DNA of 64,000 nucleotides, from the NCBI GenBank assembly GCA_963931865.1, contig OZ007508.1:5536166-5600165 (forward strand). Reading direction: 5' to 3'. The notes under the pieces are model-generated. The model was not told the origin of the DNA. It saw nothing but the letters and a program-made list of their open reading frames with translations, and ran no database searches. This DNA comes from Axinella damicornis. Lineage: Eukaryota; Porifera; Demospongiae; Axinellida; Axinellidae. Position numbers and translations under genes: made by a program. Below, in pieces: positions 1-11,141 of the stretch; the first letter of the stretch is position 1, and the number at the start of each line of letters is the position of its first letter.

Positions 1-87
1 GCCTATAGAGTACAGTGGTGAGGTAGCTACTAGCTAGCTAGCTGGTGCCAGTTTGATTGTGTTGTCGAGTAATATCCCTGCCGCGCC

Positions 88-800
88 ATGGAAGGAGAAG
101 CCTGGGGGTTTAATGCGATCGACTTTGAACCGAACATCGATGACTCTGAAAATTTTGATCTCAGTATAGCAGCGAAAACAGCAAACGATTTGGATCTCCC
201 CTATCTGAGAAAGCATTGGACCAGGGACCAGGCTATTAGCGATCACATAAGCTTACCTGCAAAAACACGAAAGGCAACACAATGGGCAGTCAGTGTACGT
301 GTTTCGTGTGTGGTGTGATGCTCGCGGCATCAAGGATGCCCCTGAAAAGCTGTCGATCGATATGCTGGTGGATCTGCTAGCTACCTAGATTCGTAATGGA
401 AGCTCGTCGCCAAGACGAAACCCCATGTAACAGCTTGTCACGTGTGAGAGAACGGCCAGCCAAGTCTTGCAGTTAAGACCCTCACTTTGCATAGACTCGT
501 GGTGCTCTTGATGCACGAATGAAGAAGCTGAAGAAGGAGGGTGTAGGTACAGAGACTATGCAAACTCAACCATTGACACCGGAACAAGAAGACAAACTGA
601 GGTACCGTCTTTTGGTACAACTGCAAACTGCTTGGTGGAGATGAGCACAGATCCCTAATTCGTGAGCAGGTCGAAGTCAACTTCGATCAGCAAAGGCGGT
701 TGGTGAAAGAGATGTGTAGTCGTGCTGGATTTGCCGGCCGCTATGCCAACCATTCTGGGAAAGTCACTTGTGCTACAGAATTTTTCTATCCATTCTCATG
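88..800 (+). pseudogene. Decayed Crypton-type tyrosine recombinase (DUF3504 / KIAA1958-like) relic
   Basis: Four blocks in different frames, in the expected order, resemble the DUF3504 family of Crypton-derived tyrosine recombinases. Block 1 (88-300) starts MEGEAWGF and ends KATQWAVSV. Block 2 (about 296-388, shifted frame) reads VWCDARGIKDAPEKLSID. Block 3 (508-630) reads DARMKKLKKEGVGT and PLTPEQEDKL. Block 4 (630-800) contains EHRSLIREQV and the C-terminal recombinase-like motif YANHSGKVTCAT. Internal sequence is deleted and frames shift at least three times, so it cannot encode an enzyme. It would lie in the intron 5' of the first visible exon of gene A. The family assignment is by motif memory, not by search; a domesticated gene fragment is the alternative. 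Confidence 0.55.
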
Positions 801-1180
801 TCATATTTTGTCCTGTTTTGATAACACACTCATACTAATTCAGTTCATTTGATATCTGTCTTTATAGCTACCACCTGGTATGTTTGCATACTAAGTGCTT
901 CATTAAAAGTTTAATTTGATTCTACTAAGCTAGCTACCTGAACTAACCGGCGACTTCAAAGCGCAAGCAGGTGTCTAACCTACTTAGCTAAATGCCCTGA
1001 ACTAACCGGAAAACTTCAAAGGAAAAAGCTCATTAATTATTCATAATATGGCCATAGCCCGTAACAAGAAGGAGCATCCAACTTAGCATTATAGCCATTG
1101 AATAGTGTTGGTCTAACTGCAGCAACCTAAAATGTGCCTTATTTGGAACCTTGTTACGTAACTAAGAGCCAGCGTGTATG

Positions 1181-1189
1181 TAAGTGTGT

Positions 1190-1237
<48 letters not shown>
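1181..1237. repeat. (GT)n followed by a long poly-G run
   Basis: A GT dinucleotide array runs directly into about 33 consecutive G. It is a simple-sequence tract of assembly-uncertain length. Apart from this tract, 800-1723 shows no gene and is probably intron of gene A. Confidence 0.9.
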
Positions 1238-1723
1238 AGTTAGTCAAAATAGGTGTTAGCTGCATGCTGGTTTGTGACTAACTTTTATTAGTGTGACCGC
1301 AGTACGGATTCCCCAATTGCCATATATGGTCAAAAGCACGGTTAAACCAGCTTTGTTACCGTATATAGTTGGGTCGACACTCCTTCTAGTTATGGGCTCC
1401 TGCTTGTGTAAAGAATGATGTTTTCATTATTCACCATCACATTGTGGTTTACACACAGAAAAATAAATAATGTTCTGTAGCTATACAACATATATATCTA
1501 GCCACCATGCGAAGGCAATAAGTGCTTGTATATACATATGCACCATTTTTACTCAGTAAAAGTTTACGTCCACATGATTTTGAGAACTAAGTATCCAGTA
1601 CTGCATGTCACCGTCTTTAGTCGTGCAGCATTGAGTACAGATTACCTTGACAGTTGTGGTGTTGCTGTTATCACTCATTCATTTCCATGCATGCTCCCAT
1701 CACATGTATTGCCCTATCCACAG

Positions 1724-4700
1724 CATTACCAAGCTGCACAAATCATGGTGATGTTCGTCTGTTTGGTGGTGACACAAACTTTGAGGGAAGAGTGGAGATC
1801 TGTCTGAGTGGTTCCTGGGTGTCAATCTGTGTTAATGATTGTTATTATCATCATCCAGTTTTCTGCTATTTGTATGGTATTTACACGTGGGACTCGTCTG
1901 ATTCAGCTGTTTTTTGTCGACAACTGACTGGAGAATCATATACTTGTAAGCTTAATCTGGCATTAGATACCAGTCAGAATGTATCCATTGTCCATAGTAA
2001 TGAGTTCTGTGCCTCTCTTTACACAGTGACCTCACTTATCTTCGATGCTAGCTTCACGTACCAAGTAAGATCATTTGGACCTCCGTATTTTACTGATCCT
2101 TCTTGCTCTGGTTCGGAGGGTCAGCTACTCAACTGTGGTCATTCAACCTCATCCTGCACCAGCACCAGCACCTATGGTGTTGGACTCCGTTGCTATGGTA
2201 AAGAGCAGTACTTGAAAGTTTTCTCATGCATGTTTACAATGTCATGTAGTGCATCTAAGAAAGGTAGAACTAGACCATGCACACAATCTGTTATGGTGGG
2301 AATGCATTGCTAATTCACACATAGATGTGCTGTCATTTACAACAAAATACACCTGTAGTCAACTCTACCTGTGCTGAGGCTGGGGTACGTCTTGCTGGTG
2401 GGAGGACAGAGATGGAGGGAAGAGTGGAGGTATGCCACAACCAGGTGTGGTGGGCTGTTAGTGGTTCATTATGGGACATCAGAGATGCCACTGTTGTGTG
2501 CCGACATCTACACTACCCTTCAAACTGTAAGCTGGATCATATAGTTGAGTCTAGATGATGTTGAATGACAGAAGATTCATTCCTGCACTTTGCATACAGG
2601 GGTGATTCCCCTGTCTACTTCACATTTTGGGAGAGGCAATGCAACAGTATTGGTTCGAGATCTAAGGTGTATTGGGGAAGAGGAGTCACTCCAGCAATGT
2701 ACACCCAGCAACTTCTCCTTTTCTGACTTTGACTTTGGCGATTCAAGCAGACAGTGTGTTCACATACTACATCTGCTTACTAATTTTGTGAAAGATGAAC
2801 ATACCTTATTTTCACTTTTCCTTCAGAGCGGATGTAGCCAGTGTAATCTGTCAAAGTCCTCCAGCTACTGACCAGCCGGAGTGCAGCTCTGGAGACCTTC
2901 GTCTTGTTGGTGGAGAGAGGGAGAGTGAGGGCAGAGTGGAGATCTGTGTGGAGGGGTTCTGGGGAACCATATGTGACAATGGAATGGGGAGAGAAGAGGC
3001 AGTGGTTGTGTGCAAGCAACTGGATATGCAGATATCTGGTATGTGAAAGTATCTGTAAGTTCCCATTCCTAGCAAGTATATATGTAGAGGTGTATAGGTT
3101 TGATGTGTTAGGCCTTTAATGCAAGAATTGGTATAACATAGCTAATGAACAGCACCCCAATTACATACAAAACAAACATGGTAGTAAAGTTTGTAAAATC
3201 TAACAGTGAGGAAATAAGAAAAGCAGAGGGAGTTGTCAATTAATTACGTAACTAGGCAAAGTATTCCATGCAGAGGTAGTGTGAGGCACGAATGAATGGA
3301 GGGAACAATCTTAAACAATAAGGAAAGTCTGTGATGAAGTCTCCTAGTGGATAGTTCAGGCAGTTAAAAGTATTGACTATCAATTAGATCCTCATTGCTC
3401 ATGTCGAAATTTCTACTACATATCCTGATTGCAAATGTCAGGACTCATCTCAAGCATTTCGATATGTTTCTGGAGGTGTGGGGCCCATACCTGGGTTGCA
3501 TACTCAAGATGCATGCTTTCATACAAATGTGAGAGAGTGTCTGGGTTTGAATACTCTGAGAAGCGGTGATGTATCATACCCAATGGTTTCTTTGCCTTGG
3601 AGCAAATGCTTTCAGTGTGCTTATATAGACCATCTCAGACTGGAGGTGAGCCAAAATACAATTGAAACGCTCCACTTGTTCCACTACCTGACCACTAACT
3701 GACAGTACTGGACATTGGAGAGTGTTCTTATTCTAGTGATGAGCATAGATTTACACTTTCTTGGTTGGGCTGTCTCTGATAGCATCTTCTCTATTGTCAT
3801 TACAAATGAGATCTTCAGGTGTCTAGGTAGGTTGAAATGGACTGATTTCTGTACCATTACTTGAGAATCGTTGACTGTACATTTGGATGTGCAATGTGAT
3901 CTGTGACTGCATTCTACATTTCTGGTAGGCCAGGTTAACATTCATATCTTTCCTGTACCTACATAATATTATCATTTTCCCATGGTGATAAAACGTCTGA
4001 AAGTCCTCCTATTAAGTCATAACTTCTTTCTATGTAGGGGCACTTCCAGCATACTTTGGAGAGGGGAGTGGACTAGTTATCAGTGGCATCAGCTGTACAG
4101 GGACTGAGTCCAATGTGACTGAATGCAGCTTAGGGCGACTCAACTGTCCCTATGGCAGATATTTTGGTGTCATTTGTCAAGGTATGGTGGACACAAGGTA
4201 TTCCGGAAAGAGATATGTTAAGGGGAAGTAGTCGAGGGAAAGTTTGACAGGAAATTGTTATTCAGCTAGCTTCTGATAAGCCAACAAATAGCTAGCAACA
4301 TTATACAGTAACTGCTCTCCTAGCTAGCATCTTGCTGTATCCATGTATGGGTACTGCTGTAAATTATTGGGCCAATGTAAGCAACCCCATATAGACGACT
4401 TTGCTGTTAATTTGGACTTTGCTGTCAATTTTCGGTATGTTGGTTTGTTCTGTACGTCGTGCCATAAAACACTTGCAGTTCATTCTTTGTGTGATGTTCC
4501 TGCACATACATGCTCTCGCTCACGCTTGCCCCCAAATGTTGTGCATTTCCACTAGTAGTAAATTAATCTTACACATGACCATGTTGGCACTATTTAAATT
4601 CATGGCATTTTCAAGCATCTTTTACGACTTAAAAGTTGTTTTTTGAACTAGCGCATCTGAAGAAAGAAAAAAGGCAAAGAAGAAGGAAGAAACCGATTTT

Positions 4701-7700
4701 GGCGGTTTGCCAACTTTCTTGTTCGGTACTTTCATGGTGCTTTATCATACCTCTTCTACCTATGGCACCCCTAATGAAAAACCATTCCTACGTGTATGTG
4801 CCAGTATGGCCCCTCATTATTGTCATCATGCGTCAAACTAGTATTGCATGAGTGCACGTGCTTTACACCATAATATTGGCACTAACCCTCAGGCCTGCGA
4901 CCCGATGCCAATATATGATGTATAGCCATGCAATAACATAAAGCATAATGTACCACGTTGCCCGGGCGTAGCAGTCATGATGTACAACTGCCACTTCTTT
5001 GAGGTCATGGGTGTAGCATGCAGGGGTTGCTAAGTAATACTGCAGGGCTACTGTACCATGGCTTCTTAGTGGGTATGGCTTTGTACCATCCAAGGATTAT
5101 TGACGTACTTCCAAAGACAAAGCCCAAGGAAGTACAACCATTAACCTTGGATGATACAACTACCATACCTACTGCTAAAGCCATGGTATACAGCAATACT
5201 ATAACTTGTCTAAAGCTTGGGTTTCTATTATATTACTGGGGTGGAGCCTCCAGGCATTAATTGGCCCAACTCAGATCATGTCTAGAAAATGTTGAGGTGC
5301 AAGTGCAAGTAGTGGCTGTAATGATTGACAAGGTGCTGCGTGGGTGCCAGAACAAAGGTAAGTCAGCAGGCACAAAATCTGGCCCACCCCCCAAGGATGG
5401 CCATACCAGATGCAGTCCAAATTAGCTGTCTCCATCCCTGATCATGACTGGTAATGATCTGGTCATGCCTAAATCAATATCAGCCTATATATAGCTGCAT
5501 GGTTGTGGAAAAATATTTTATTATCATTTTTTCTCTCTTCACGTGCATAACTCTGAACAGATACGGTGTACATGGTGACTGTCATCACAGACCCATCCAG
5601 TGGTCCACACCCCATTGGGTCCTCTGTAAATCTCACTTGCCTTGTGCACCCACAACCTCCAGAATTTGAGAAAGTCACCTATCAGTGGAGAGACTATGTT
5701 TCATATTCTTCTCCATCCTCTACTAACTCCAGCCTTCCCTATGCCACACTCTCTATTGGGATAGGCCACCCTCACACAACAAGATACTTCTGCCAGGTGC
5801 TCTGCAGGGATCAATCACTTGGCACAGGAAGCATTGACATCACTGTGCAAAGTATGTATAAGCAAAGTAACAATATGGTTAAAAGTAGCCTCGTTCCCAG
5901 GCACTTGGGAGTGCCTGGGAACGAGGTTTGGTTGTTATGATGGTATGTTCTTCCATTACTTTGCAGGTTTGCTCCATCCACTCAGCCCTACCCTAGTGCA
6001 GTTCTCACCCCAAGAAATGGTCACCCTTCGAGTGAACATTACCCCAACAGCATCGTTCACTAGGGACTACCTGCGAGCCCTCACATGGTACTACAATGGG
6101 GTTGAGATTGTTTTCACTTCTAGTGGAACCATTTCTCTGAGTAGTGACAACACAACACTCACCATAGCCAACATGTCAGAGTCACATGCTGGAGTGTATG
6201 AGGTCCAGTTTGCAGGACTGAGAATCTACCCTTATAACAGTTTCTGTGAACAGGAAACACTTGCTGTTCTGAGACATTATCCACTTCTTTCTACTGTAAC
6301 ATTCTATGCGCACAGCAGTGATGGTAAGTGGCCACATCACTCCATATGCATAGTTACATAAATTAACTTTTTTCACAGTAAAGCTTCATGTATAACTGTA
6401 CGGTTTGTATCACATTTATCACATTAGAAAACCCATTTGAAGTTAACGCTGAGGAGTCTGTAAGAGGCTATATCAAAACTGATATAAATGGAGGATCTCT
6501 TTCCTACACAACCTCTGACGGCATCACCATCAACATAAGAGGAAATGCTCCAACCACACAACAGAAATGGGTTTCTACTTCATGGTACTTTAATGGTCTG
6601 AGCTCATATCCATTTGGCACATACATAAGTAGCTTGCTGAAGCTACCAACAGGTGTCACCCAGTCGCTGACTATTGATAATCCCACACCCCTCCATGCTG
6701 GCACGTATGAGACTCTACTGCAACTGAATCCTTCCTCGTACCTGCAGCAGTTTAGATGTCCAGAAGAATATCCAAACTTCATTTCCAGTAGCTACAGAGC
6801 TGGAGTTGGTGTGATTATTCTTGACCAAGTAACACTTGATTTGAAGTACTATGGTGGGTCACCTCTATCGCGATTATGTTGGTAGTAGGTTTTACAATGT
6901 TATTATCCCTTTTAACAGAGCCAGCCACAGTTTCTCTTCAGTCAAGCAGACGAGCTCTCCGGGATGATGAGAACACCACTCTCAGCTGCAGAGCTGATGG
7001 TGGCTACCCACCCACCAGTAGCATTTCATGGGTCAAGAATGGCAGGATCATCTCCAGAATTAGTGAGAACCAGCTCACGATTAATGTAGCAGCAAGTGAC
7101 TCTGACCCCTTTGGTCGGTATGTGTGTCTGGTGAACAACTCTGCAGTTACCCAGCAATCATCTCTACTCATGAAACAGAAAGGTACATGATTATGTGTTA
7201 CTATGTACATATATAATATTGGTTTGAAGATCAATGAAATATAATAGACTTCCTTTTACTACAGATGATTTACAGGTTGAGGTGGATCTTAGCAATTTTG
7301 GGAGATGTGATGTAAGCACCACAACCTTTCTACACTAATTAAGCCAGACACACACTCTGCATCCTGCAGTTTATTCAATCTATTGCATCTTCTAGAATGA
7401 CACTCAGCAAATGATCAAAACACAAGTTGCGAACTTGATTCAAGAATTGTGCTCGTGTGATTTCACTTCTTCTGACTTGGAACAATCAGAAGCCACCTGC
7501 TCAGCAGATGGCAACAGTCTCACTTTTACAACTGCTATCATGTATTCGACAGACAGTGGAAATCTGACAGCATCAACATTGATCCGAATGTTTCAGAACA
7601 AAGTAACCAGTACTGGTGCAGTAATCTTGGTTGGTAATCAAAATGCAGCTGTCATAAGTGTGTGTAGCCCTATCTGTACACCAGAAGCACAAGACAGGGA

Positions 7701-8074
7701 ACCAACTTCACTGGATGTGGCAGCAATTGGTGTGGGGGCATATCTGGGAGGTCTTCTTACTGGCATTATTATCCTCACCATTGCAGCAGTCACTGTTCGG
7801 TAAGCCTACATGATTGTACACCCAGTGTTTTAAGCACTTTGCTAACATTCTGAATCCAGTAGAATTATGCAATTAACATTCTCATTGTTGAAGTGTTGTG
7901 GTGAAGAGAAGGACCCCAACAAGCAAGACAACTGAAACCAGTACTAAAGCAACAGCTGCTACCACAGACAAGGAGATGGTTCGATATGCAAGTGGGACGT
8001 TACAGATGGGCCCCAATATTGCCTATGGGGAGGTGGAGTATCCTGAGGAAGCCATTTATGAGGATCCGAACTAG
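1724..8074 (+). CDS. Gene A: SRCR-Ig transmembrane receptor with ITIM-like tail (5' end outside window)
   Basis: Thirteen exons join in frame: 1724-1945, 2027-2197, 2359-2526, 2600-2753, 2827-3038, 4038-4181, 5561-5851, 5967-6323, 6428-6853, 6919-7182, 7265-7311, 7396-7799 and 7894-8074, giving about 1013 residues. They encode three SRCR domains (equivalent to SRCR5-7 of gene B), four Ig-like domains, a cysteine-containing juxtamembrane module, one transmembrane helix ([17 protein letters not shown]) and a 60-residue tail. SRCR hallmarks include [15 protein letters not shown] and WGTICD. Ig1 and Ig4 have Cys-Trp-Cys cores; Ig2 and Ig3 lack the canonical pair. The first exon enters in phase 1, so exons for a signal peptide and more SRCRs must lie upstream. 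One donor (2754, GTGTGT) is weak. The likely product is a cell-surface receptor; ligand unknown. Confidence 0.85.
3180..3950 (-). pseudogene. LINE reverse-transcriptase C-terminal relic in an intron of gene A
   Basis: Minus-strand translation around 3440-3530 gives [20 protein letters not shown], the thumb/C-terminal signature common in CR1/Jockey/L2-type LINE ORF2 proteins. Flanking frames are broken and no long open frame remains. It lies in the SRCR7 intron (3039-4037), which is about 840 bp longer than the equivalent 159 bp intron of gene B. This supports an insertion after the duplication. Confidence 0.5.
5034..5203. repeat. Imperfect inverted repeat (MITE-like hairpin) in intron of gene A
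   Basis: Arms starting near CCATGGCTTCTTAGTGGGTA (5056) and ending TACTGCTAAAGCCATGG (about 5187) pair across a short centre near 5118-5128. The arms are roughly 55-75 bp with small indels. The ORFs seen on both strands here are products of the palindrome. The rest of the intron (4182-5560) shows no gene. Confidence 0.6.
5889..5926. repeat. Minimal CCTCGTTCCCAGG-type palindrome
   Basis: Perfect 16-bp arms CCTCGTTCCCAGGCAC and GTGCCTGGGAACGAGG flank a 6-base loop, in the intron between Ig1 and Ig2 of gene A. It is the shortest member of a family also seen at 8926, 12513, 14190, 17449, 18149 and 55738. The gene B intron at the equivalent place lacks it. Confidence 0.85.
7894..8074 (+). CDS. 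Gene A last exon: cytoplasmic tail with four tyrosines (ITIM-like IAYGEV, YEDP)
   Basis: This exon joins in phase 2 to the transmembrane exon and encodes a basic stop-transfer stretch ([11 protein letters not shown]), a Thr/Ala-rich spacer and a tyrosine-rich end. IAYGEV fits the ITIM consensus I/V/L/S-x-Y-x-x-I/V/L. AIYEDPN gives Y-x-x-P, an SH2 (Crk/Nck-type) docking pattern. VRYASG and VEYPEE are further candidate phosphosites in acidic context. The stop is TAG at 8072-8074. Motif-to-function assignment is inference from the known consensus. Confidence 0.8.
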
Positions 8075-8925
8075 TCGGATTGAGTATGCCTACTGACCGT
8101 CGAACATTACATCACTGAGTAGATAGCTTGTTATTCTAGATTTAGTTGTGCTTTCCCACGTTGTTCTTTCCCTGCACACATTCATGATTGGTTGTCACTA
8201 GTAGCTGGTTTGTTATCCTGTAGACATTTCCTGTCTTGGAAAATTTACTCATTGTTATATGCAACAGGCTTGCTTGATAATGATGTGCTGATTTCAGTAC
8301 AGACAGATACTTGTACTCATGCACGGTACATATACATGCACTTCAAAAAAACTCTCAACCACATTACATACAGCAATCCCAAGTGAAAGAGCAACCCAAA
8401 GAAGCTATTGGTTCACTGATAGGGGGATATGATACTATGCAAAACCTGGGAAGCACTGACAAATTATGTCATATTGATGTATGGAAGCAGCTACAGTTTC
8501 ATGCAGGGCCTAAAATCGGTGATGTTTGCTATTGATTACTGTGACGTTGGGGAGGCTATAGAATTGCCAGTTAACAATACAGGTGCTGTCAGGCAGCTTA
8601 ATTATAATAGTTTCTACACTACATGATCAATAAGTTAGCTAAAATAGCAAGATATAAATTGCCATCAGGTATTCTTTTGCTGCCCACTTCACAATAGTGG
8701 ATGAATGCATCATGTTATTTATATCCCACTTCACAGATTAACCATGCAGACATTTGTTCCAATTATTGTCTTCACCAACAAACTGTATAGAGACGGTGAG
8801 CAGCTAGCACTGCTGTGAATGCTTGCATTAAAATTTTTATTGAGACCCAGAAATGCGGAGAAGCTGTGTTACTGTAGATAAATGAAGTATCTTGTTAGAG
8901 AGTATAAGGTGATGGGAAATTACAC

Positions 8926-8998
8926 TAGCCTCGTTCCCAGGCTCCTCCCTAGCTTTTTTTTCGCATAAAATGCTGGGAGGAGGCTGAGAACGAGGCTA
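8926..8998. repeat. TIR miniature element, CCTCGTTCCCAG family
   Basis: TAGCCTCGTTCCCAGGCTCC is mirrored by GGAGGAGGCTGAGAACGAGGCTA, with a T-rich centre. It lies in the 3' spacer of gene A and is absent from the matching spacer of gene B. Confidence 0.75.
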
Positions 8999-10145
8999 GA
9001 CTACATCACATTGCAGTGGAAACTGAAGGTGTAGTATAATTTCTTGCATTACACCTCATCAGAATTCAACACAGTGATAAACCATGCCCAGTTGATGTAG
9101 ACTACATTATTATATCACCTGCAGCTGTGGAGAAATTTTATGGGTTGCTATATTTCCCCAAAGCCAAGGCTTATGGGGGATACACTCATAGAATATTCAC
9201 TCACATTTCCTGCAGTTCTTGGATTCTGTACAATGTATATAGAATGATTTGGTTAGTTATAGATATAGCTGTGCTCCTTTGGAAGTTTTTGTGGTAGTTA
9301 GTCACTAAAATGGAAAAAGACCTTATTAAGCCCCATTGACGTCTATAGGGGTCATTTAGACCCTATGCACTTGTAGGGCTTCTCGTCAGTCCAAAAAGTG
9401 ACCAAAAAAGCTTCAGAGGGCCCAGGGACGACTTTGAGGCCCGAACTCAAAAATTTGGTCAGATTTGGGCGCGCCTCCCCCACTAAACGTACAAGCGGGG
9501 GGGAATCGAAAGGGGGGGCTGCCGCCCCCCCTTCACATGTCGTGGGCGTTTTTTTGATTTTAATGAGATTCATTGACCCGAGGGTTTTTGATTCTAATGA
9601 TATTCATAGACCCCACCCAGGGCCTCAAGAAAACATGCAAATTGGTGGTGATAAGTGTGCCATCAGTCAGATCTGGCCCAAGTTTAGGGAAATGCTGGGC
9701 GAAAATCTGGCTGACATCCACCTTTGACCTCCGATTGCTGGGCTTGTGGGGGTCATGAATATCATTAACGGTATTGCCAGAGGGGTCTCTCCATGTGTGT
9801 GGGCCCCACCAAGTTTGGCCGCTGAGCAGCGAATGCTGTGGGAGAGGAGTACCTACGAAAGTGGTGTGCGCTGAATGCATGAAAATGTGTTGTCTTGGTG
9901 GAAAGAATTCGGTGGTTAAAGGGTTAATGGTTTTAGTTTAGTTAACTAGCAGAAATTCACTGTTTTCGTTTTAGTTTTAGTACTTTGAGCGAACCAAACA
10001 TTATAGTTTAGTTTTCGATTTTCACTATATTTATTAATTAACTAGAAGTCAAAACCCCATACTAAAAGGGTATTTAGTTAGTTAACTAAAACAACACTGA
10101 ATTGTCCTGGCCATGGTTCACATTCACATAATATATCATATTGAA
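8999..10145. other. Spacer without recognisable gene
   Basis: The homology with the spacer behind gene B is interrupted here. The block at 9240-10120 has no counterpart near 43.9 kb and is presumably an insertion or lost from the other copy. It includes a GC-rich stretch with a poly-G/poly-C hairpin (9496-9530). Overlapping ORFs on both strands show no family motif. Confidence 0.5.
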
Positions 10146-10154
10146 TGCATGCTG

Positions 10155-10230
10155 AGAGTAGGAAGTGATCCCCCATGGTATACACTATCTACAGAGTCAC
10201 CTGGACCCTGCCTGTAGGATAAATGATCCT
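10155..10230 (+). pseudogene. Relic of exon 1 of the small secreted gene family (S)
   Basis: GTGATCCCCCATGGTATACA and a downstream ACAGAGTCACCTGGACCCTG match, with substitutions, the mid-exon-1 sequence of S1 (about 11216-11265). There is no open frame. An equivalent relic stands before S2 at about 49690-49840, so the relic plus gene pair predates the segmental duplication. Confidence 0.55.
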
Positions 10231-11066
10231 TTTCAGTTGCTGAGCTCTGCACGCATGGGGGTCTACAAACCATGCACTCTATCCATGGCACGCTTCATTC
10301 CGGTTGAGAGACATGAATAATCATGATGTTAGACTACATGAGAAGGACTTAATAATTATTGATGTTTTGACCAATGATCAGTGGAACTGTAGTCCAATCA
10401 AATGTATATTGTAGCCATCAAGGTCTATAACATAAGTCCAGCATGTGTACAGTAAGCCATTCAAGTTTGTGGATTGCAACCTACCCATCAGCATGGCTCA
10501 GCTTGCATGTTGGCATTATAGTACGTCCAATTTATTAACAGTCATAATAAGAACTTGTTCAAAGAGGTTAGCTTCCTGTTTATACATGGTATCTGTGATC
10601 TCATTACGTATGAAGCCAGATACCCATGAAACTAAAGCAGCTAGGCCTAATCTTACTCTCACGGGCCAGCCCACTTCAGAATCTTGTTAATTTGTTTGCA
10701 CGTAGCAAATCTTGTTAATTTGTTTGCATGTAGCTACCTGGTACTAAGCTACATAAAATTGAACTTAGCTAGCTAAGTACTCCTAGCTTGTCTGGGGTAG
10801 CAGATGCCCCTTTGTACAGGTTATGTGGTTTGTGCTTCCACATTGTTCATTTCCATGAAGACTGGATATAGCCACTAGTTACGCCTCTTGGCCATAGTAT
10901 ATTTGTGTATGAAACCATTGAAGAAAGGAGACTGATAGTGGGCAAAGCCAGATCCTCTGTGTGTGAGGGGTGGCTTCGCCAGACTAGGAGACTGAGTAGG
11001 TTGTATCCAAGAAGCTGAGTGGGAATAAGACACAGCAGAAGCCTTGCAAAACACAAACACTTCTGG

Positions 11067-11074
11067 TATATAAA
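11067..11074 (+). promoter_or_regulatory. TATA box of S1
   Basis: TATATAAA lies 75 bp before the S1 start codon. The same box and 60 bp around it are conserved before S2 (50978-50985). The spacing would place transcription start near 11097 and give a short leader. This is inferred from position and conservation only. Confidence 0.5.
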
Positions 11075-11141
11075 CGTGAAGATACTCTAAACAGTATCTA
11101 CCTGCTTTTTTCCACCAGCTGTTGTACAGTGCCTGCTAACC

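Noticed and set aside
1654..2313. Single 219-codon ORF reading through the first gene A exons
   Set aside because: It reads through an 81-bp intron with good GT-AG borders. The paralogous exons in gene B are split at the same phase, so the spliced model is preferred.
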